A stretch of 64,000 nt of DNA. Source: Sympetrum striolatum (Eukaryota; Arthropoda; Insecta; Odonata; Libellulidae). This document shows positions 60,641 to 64,000 of the stretch, one piece after another. The notes below the pieces were generated by a model. The model saw only the letters and a list, made by a program, of their open reading frames with translations, ran no database searches and was not told the DNA's origin. Position 1 is the first letter of the stretch. Each line of letters starts with the position of its first letter. Made by a program: the position numbers and the translations under genes. The stretch covers positions 186,001 to 250,000 of the forward strand of contig OX388348.1 of assembly GCA_947579665.1 (NCBI GenBank). Reading direction: 5' to 3'.

Positions 60641-63600
60641 TGAAATTACACTATAATTAAATTTAAGTTAAGAGTATTTTATAGTGCAAATAGCGTAAAC
60701 ATCCCGATTGCCTACGACCTCACAGGCCCATGGAGTGAAAGAGGTGGGTAGAATGATCAGAAAAAAATGCCGATTTTCTGTAATGTAACAGTAAGAAAAG
60801 GCCAACTTCCCTCAATTTGACAAAGGAAACCCTACCTACCCTTCTCAACTCATACCTCCCCTTGCACAAGTAACGGAGGGTGATAACACAAATCAGAATG
60901 CCTGCAATTGAAGTTCTCATTACCTTTTGGATAAGATCCTCTCCAGCATCCATCCTAGTATGAGGATCTTCCTTGCTTTAGGAGATGTTGATTCTTCTTC
61001 CTCATTATGTAAATTCATATTGCAGAGAATGTGTTTTACAATCACCTGCAGCTGCAAGTAAAAGACAATAAATGTTCCTTAAATTACATAAATTTCAGTA
61101 AAAAACCATAAAATTGATATTATATTAAACCTTATTAAAAATACTAAATTTATTGATTAAAAGAAATAGAGAGTATGTATAGGTTATTGTCATTAACTGC
61201 ATTGTAATTACTGAAAATATTGCAAATAATTAAATTATAAATTATGTCTAGAGATTTAAAATGCAGACTTAAAATTAACTTTACTGGAAAAGAATTACAG
61301 TGACAACTAAAAAACACATCCAAGAAATATGTAAATGACTTCACATGTAGTATTCACAGCACACCGTTACGCCAAGCAAACCAATGAACATGGCCACTCA
61401 TTCAAAACAGGTTGTTCTAAAATAAATTTATGGAAAAGTATACATCATCTTTATATTATGAATTTCCACAACAACACAGCCGCATCCATTGATTATATAT
61501 AATTCATTTGTCCAAAGGAAAAAAATAACACAAAGTTTGTTTGTCATAGGATATGTCAAAGAAAATATTGTAATAACGCAGGAGAGTAAAGATGAGCCTA
61601 TCTAATAAAATAAAGAGCTAAAGTGTGTTTGTGTTCATATATGGTTATACATATATATAAAAAGCAAACTTCGTTCGTCCGTACCCCTCTATCTCAGAAA
61701 CTATTTGTCATAGAGCTATGAGACTAACCGCATTGTATTTCTAATAAGCTAAAAGCCACTCGAAAACTCATCTCTATGAAGGCTCGAGTTCGAACCCAGA
61801 ACTTCATAATAAGTTTCCATAAGGAATGCACGTATAGTTCGTTTTTGTACCTTGTTGATTGGAAATAATGGTCCTACCAAGTCAAGAGAAGTACCAAACG
61901 AAGTTAAATTAAATACAGAGTATTATTATTGCCGTGAAACACACCGAATCGAAATAACGAGAACTATGACAAAATAAACGGGAATTTTGTAAAATTTCGC
62001 CGTAGTAAACAACGAGTCCCCCTGAAGACCAAGGTGATTGTTAAATCCGATACATTCGTTTTCCCACAAGAAAACACAGTGATTTTAAGTCCATACCGAA
62101 TAAATTTTCAAACAAAACACTTAGATCTGGTGCAGCACTTAAAAAATATGTACCCTCATATTGAAGAAACGTTTTGTTTTACTTACCAAACGCATATAAC
62201 CACAGCAATATAAAACGAAAAAATTACACTTCAATAAAGTTGAATCGTACTCGGAAGGCTGTATAACATGTAAGAGCACTCGGGATCTCAATACCTACAA
62301 CAATATTGAGCAATATAATACTAGCAGTAACGGTATTCTACTTCGTTGGGATTATTTACATCCTTTGAGCGCCATGACAGTTCTTATCGACTGTGACTTC
62401 GATTCGACTTCGATATGTCGAAGCCATTGCTTATCGCTTTACACTAAGGCGGCTGAAAAGAATATCTTTCTTCTTCTTCAGTGTTAATTCTACCAATAGA
62501 TTTGCAGAAATATATATTCCCCTCGTTTATCTGTCTTCCTCTTCATTTCCGCGTAGCTTTTACAGCCAACGCCTCCATTATCTACTTCAGAAACTGCGAG
62601 GTCTTCATTTCTTTCTTTTTCCCTTAACTTTTCCTTCGGTTATTAACTTCAGGATCCTATCGTGTGTCAGCAATTGCCCAACAAACTTAACTCGTCTCTG
62701 AACTATTGTTTGCCCTAATCCGCTTTATTCCTATATCCTTTGTAAAACTTTATTTAACCTTGAATATTTTTCCTTATCATTAGAAAAAATTTATGCACTG
62801 CGATAACAATGGAAAAGTAAATGATTTTTCGCTGTTTCTTCTTTTAATGTATATAAAATGCAAATATATGTTAATTTTTGCAACACGCTATAATGTGGAG
62901 GTATTTATTTATTATTTTTAAATGATTTATTAAGGTAATATTAATGAATTATGGATACATTTTGGATAAGTTAAAGTGAAAAATTTTGTTTTTTATTTAC
63001 ATCTTTACCTGTACCCTATTTGTCTGTAATAACATGTATATCCATCCGTAAATATTTGTAAAACTTTCCACTTAATTTAATACTTCCCTTTCCCTTGTAC
63101 TCGCCAAAATAGGAATATTCATTTGCAGGACCACACTCTCACCCTTTAACTAAAGCTCCACAACACTATTTCTCTAATGTACAATAAACTTCCGGCTATT
63201 ATCAAATGCTGTATCACAAGCAAATCTTTTAAATTCCAGATTATGGATATACTTATTAGAAAGTCTTCTTATTGCATTTCTGAATACCTGATTAATGGTA
63301 ATGCTGATGTAATTTATGTATTGCAATGCATATAATTTTTTACTTTATTATTTTTTGTAGAACCTTCTTGACAATCCCTATGCCACTCTGTTGCAGTCCT
63401 TGGTCTAAATAAATTTCAATTTACCTTAAATTTAATGCCCTCCAAACTTGTCCCACTATTATACTTCTTAAGTTATCAGCAAATTAATCTGTAAACAATG
63501 TGAAATACATTACATTAAAATAGAAGTATAGTTTGTAAAAACAGCTGGGAGGAGTTTTAACTAAATTAGAGATTCATTGACATATTTGCATGCTATGTAC

Positions 63601-64000
63601 CCTAATCTTCCTGTTCAACATTGAAGCAAATCATAAAATGAAGGAAGTATTTTTAGTCAATATATATTTAGGACAAGTTTGAATTGCTTGTTTCGGATTA
63701 CATAGTCTCCTCAACCTTGGGGAGAGGAGATTAATGGCAGATTTTGTTTTAATTATTTAATCTAACGTATGTAAGAGAATCAGCATTCACTTGGTGGAAG
63801 TGACATATATTTTACCTTCCATCACAGTAGAGAAACACTTTGTAAATTTCCACAAATTCATTTGCACATTCAACCGACCATGGTTTCAGCACACGCCAAC
63901 ATCACCCTGATCAGCATGCTGATGAGGACATATAATATGACACGCCAAATCTATGGTTGGTTGGATTACTCTCCTGCGCTGGAAGGTAATGAATGTCACA
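60641..64000. other. No recognised features up to the window end
   Basis: About 3.4 kb, AT-rich. Short open frames (for example 62393-62701) lack any family motif. At 61660-61870 the text CTCGAGTTCGAACCCAGAAC and CATAAGGAATGCACGTATAG recalls both the TCGAACCC core of the satellite and a word in the MULE flank (30760), perhaps an isolated degraded repeat. CTCTGTTGCAGTCCTTGGTC plus TAAATAAATTT near 63390 could be a LINE 3' end, but there is no coding beside it. Confidence 0.4.

Noticed and set aside
62393..62701. 102-codon frame with SFFFFSVNSTNRF
   Set aside because: Low-complexity Phe/Ser-rich translation of a pyrimidine-rich stretch with no homologous features or regulatory context.

Overview
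This 64-kb window looks like heterochromatin-like or gene-poor DNA from an animal, most likely an arthropod. The reasons are the AT-rich base composition, (GATA)n and (AT)n microsatellites, the mix of P-element, piggyBac, pogo/Tigger, MULE, copia and several LINE-type elements, and the absence of bacterial gene organisation. I find no intact host gene, no convincing tRNA or rRNA gene, and no CRISPR array. Nearly every recognisable protein is a decayed transposable element. The species cannot be named from the sequence.

Layout. Block A (1-9183) and Block B (about 37575-52299) are built from one repeat family: 22 whole or partial copies of a unit of about 1,075 bp (type A) or about 1,105 bp (type B), in both orientations. 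The copies are separated by short AT/GATA/AATG microsatellites and a conserved CTTCTCCGGATATAC-like spacer. Each full unit consists of six diverged monomers of about 150-176 bp. Each monomer carries the same core, GGTTCGANNCC on one strand, which is the RNA polymerase III B-box/tRNA T-arm signature. One end of the unit carries a perfect hairpin (GCTTGCA-TAC-TGCAAGC) about 12 bp from the terminus. This is the most unusual structure in the window.

Between the blocks (9.2-37.5 kb) is a nest of transposons: a Harbinger-like element with a 3-bp CAG duplication (9299-11233); a LINE with a broken ORF1 (12078-15024) that was itself split by a second LINE; a piggyBac pseudogene (16057-17533); a 15-bp GC-rich minisatellite (19230-20075); an RTE-like LINE tail (21670-22092); a copia element with an initiator-tRNA half-molecule primer site (24206-26538), cut off before reverse transcriptase; a MULE (27380-30240) split by a LINE with a 6-bp duplication; and a nearly complete P-element/THAP9-like transposase (31590-34072).

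Beyond Block B (52.3-64 kb) are a 3.1-kb Tigger/pogo element inserted in a 160-bp tandem repeat (53141-56239), two SINE/RTE-type 3' tails in the window (35.3 and 57.0 kb), a second copy of the 0.6-kb MITE found inside Block B, a truncated Tigger relative (59992-60640), and about 3.4 kb with nothing recognisable.

The elements do not form a pathway. What they record is an insertion order: satellite units were amplified first and were later hit by a MITE at a TA site, and LINEs and DNA transposons were nested in each other. Open reading frames inside the satellite blocks are by-products of the repeated TCGAAC cores and should not be read as genes.
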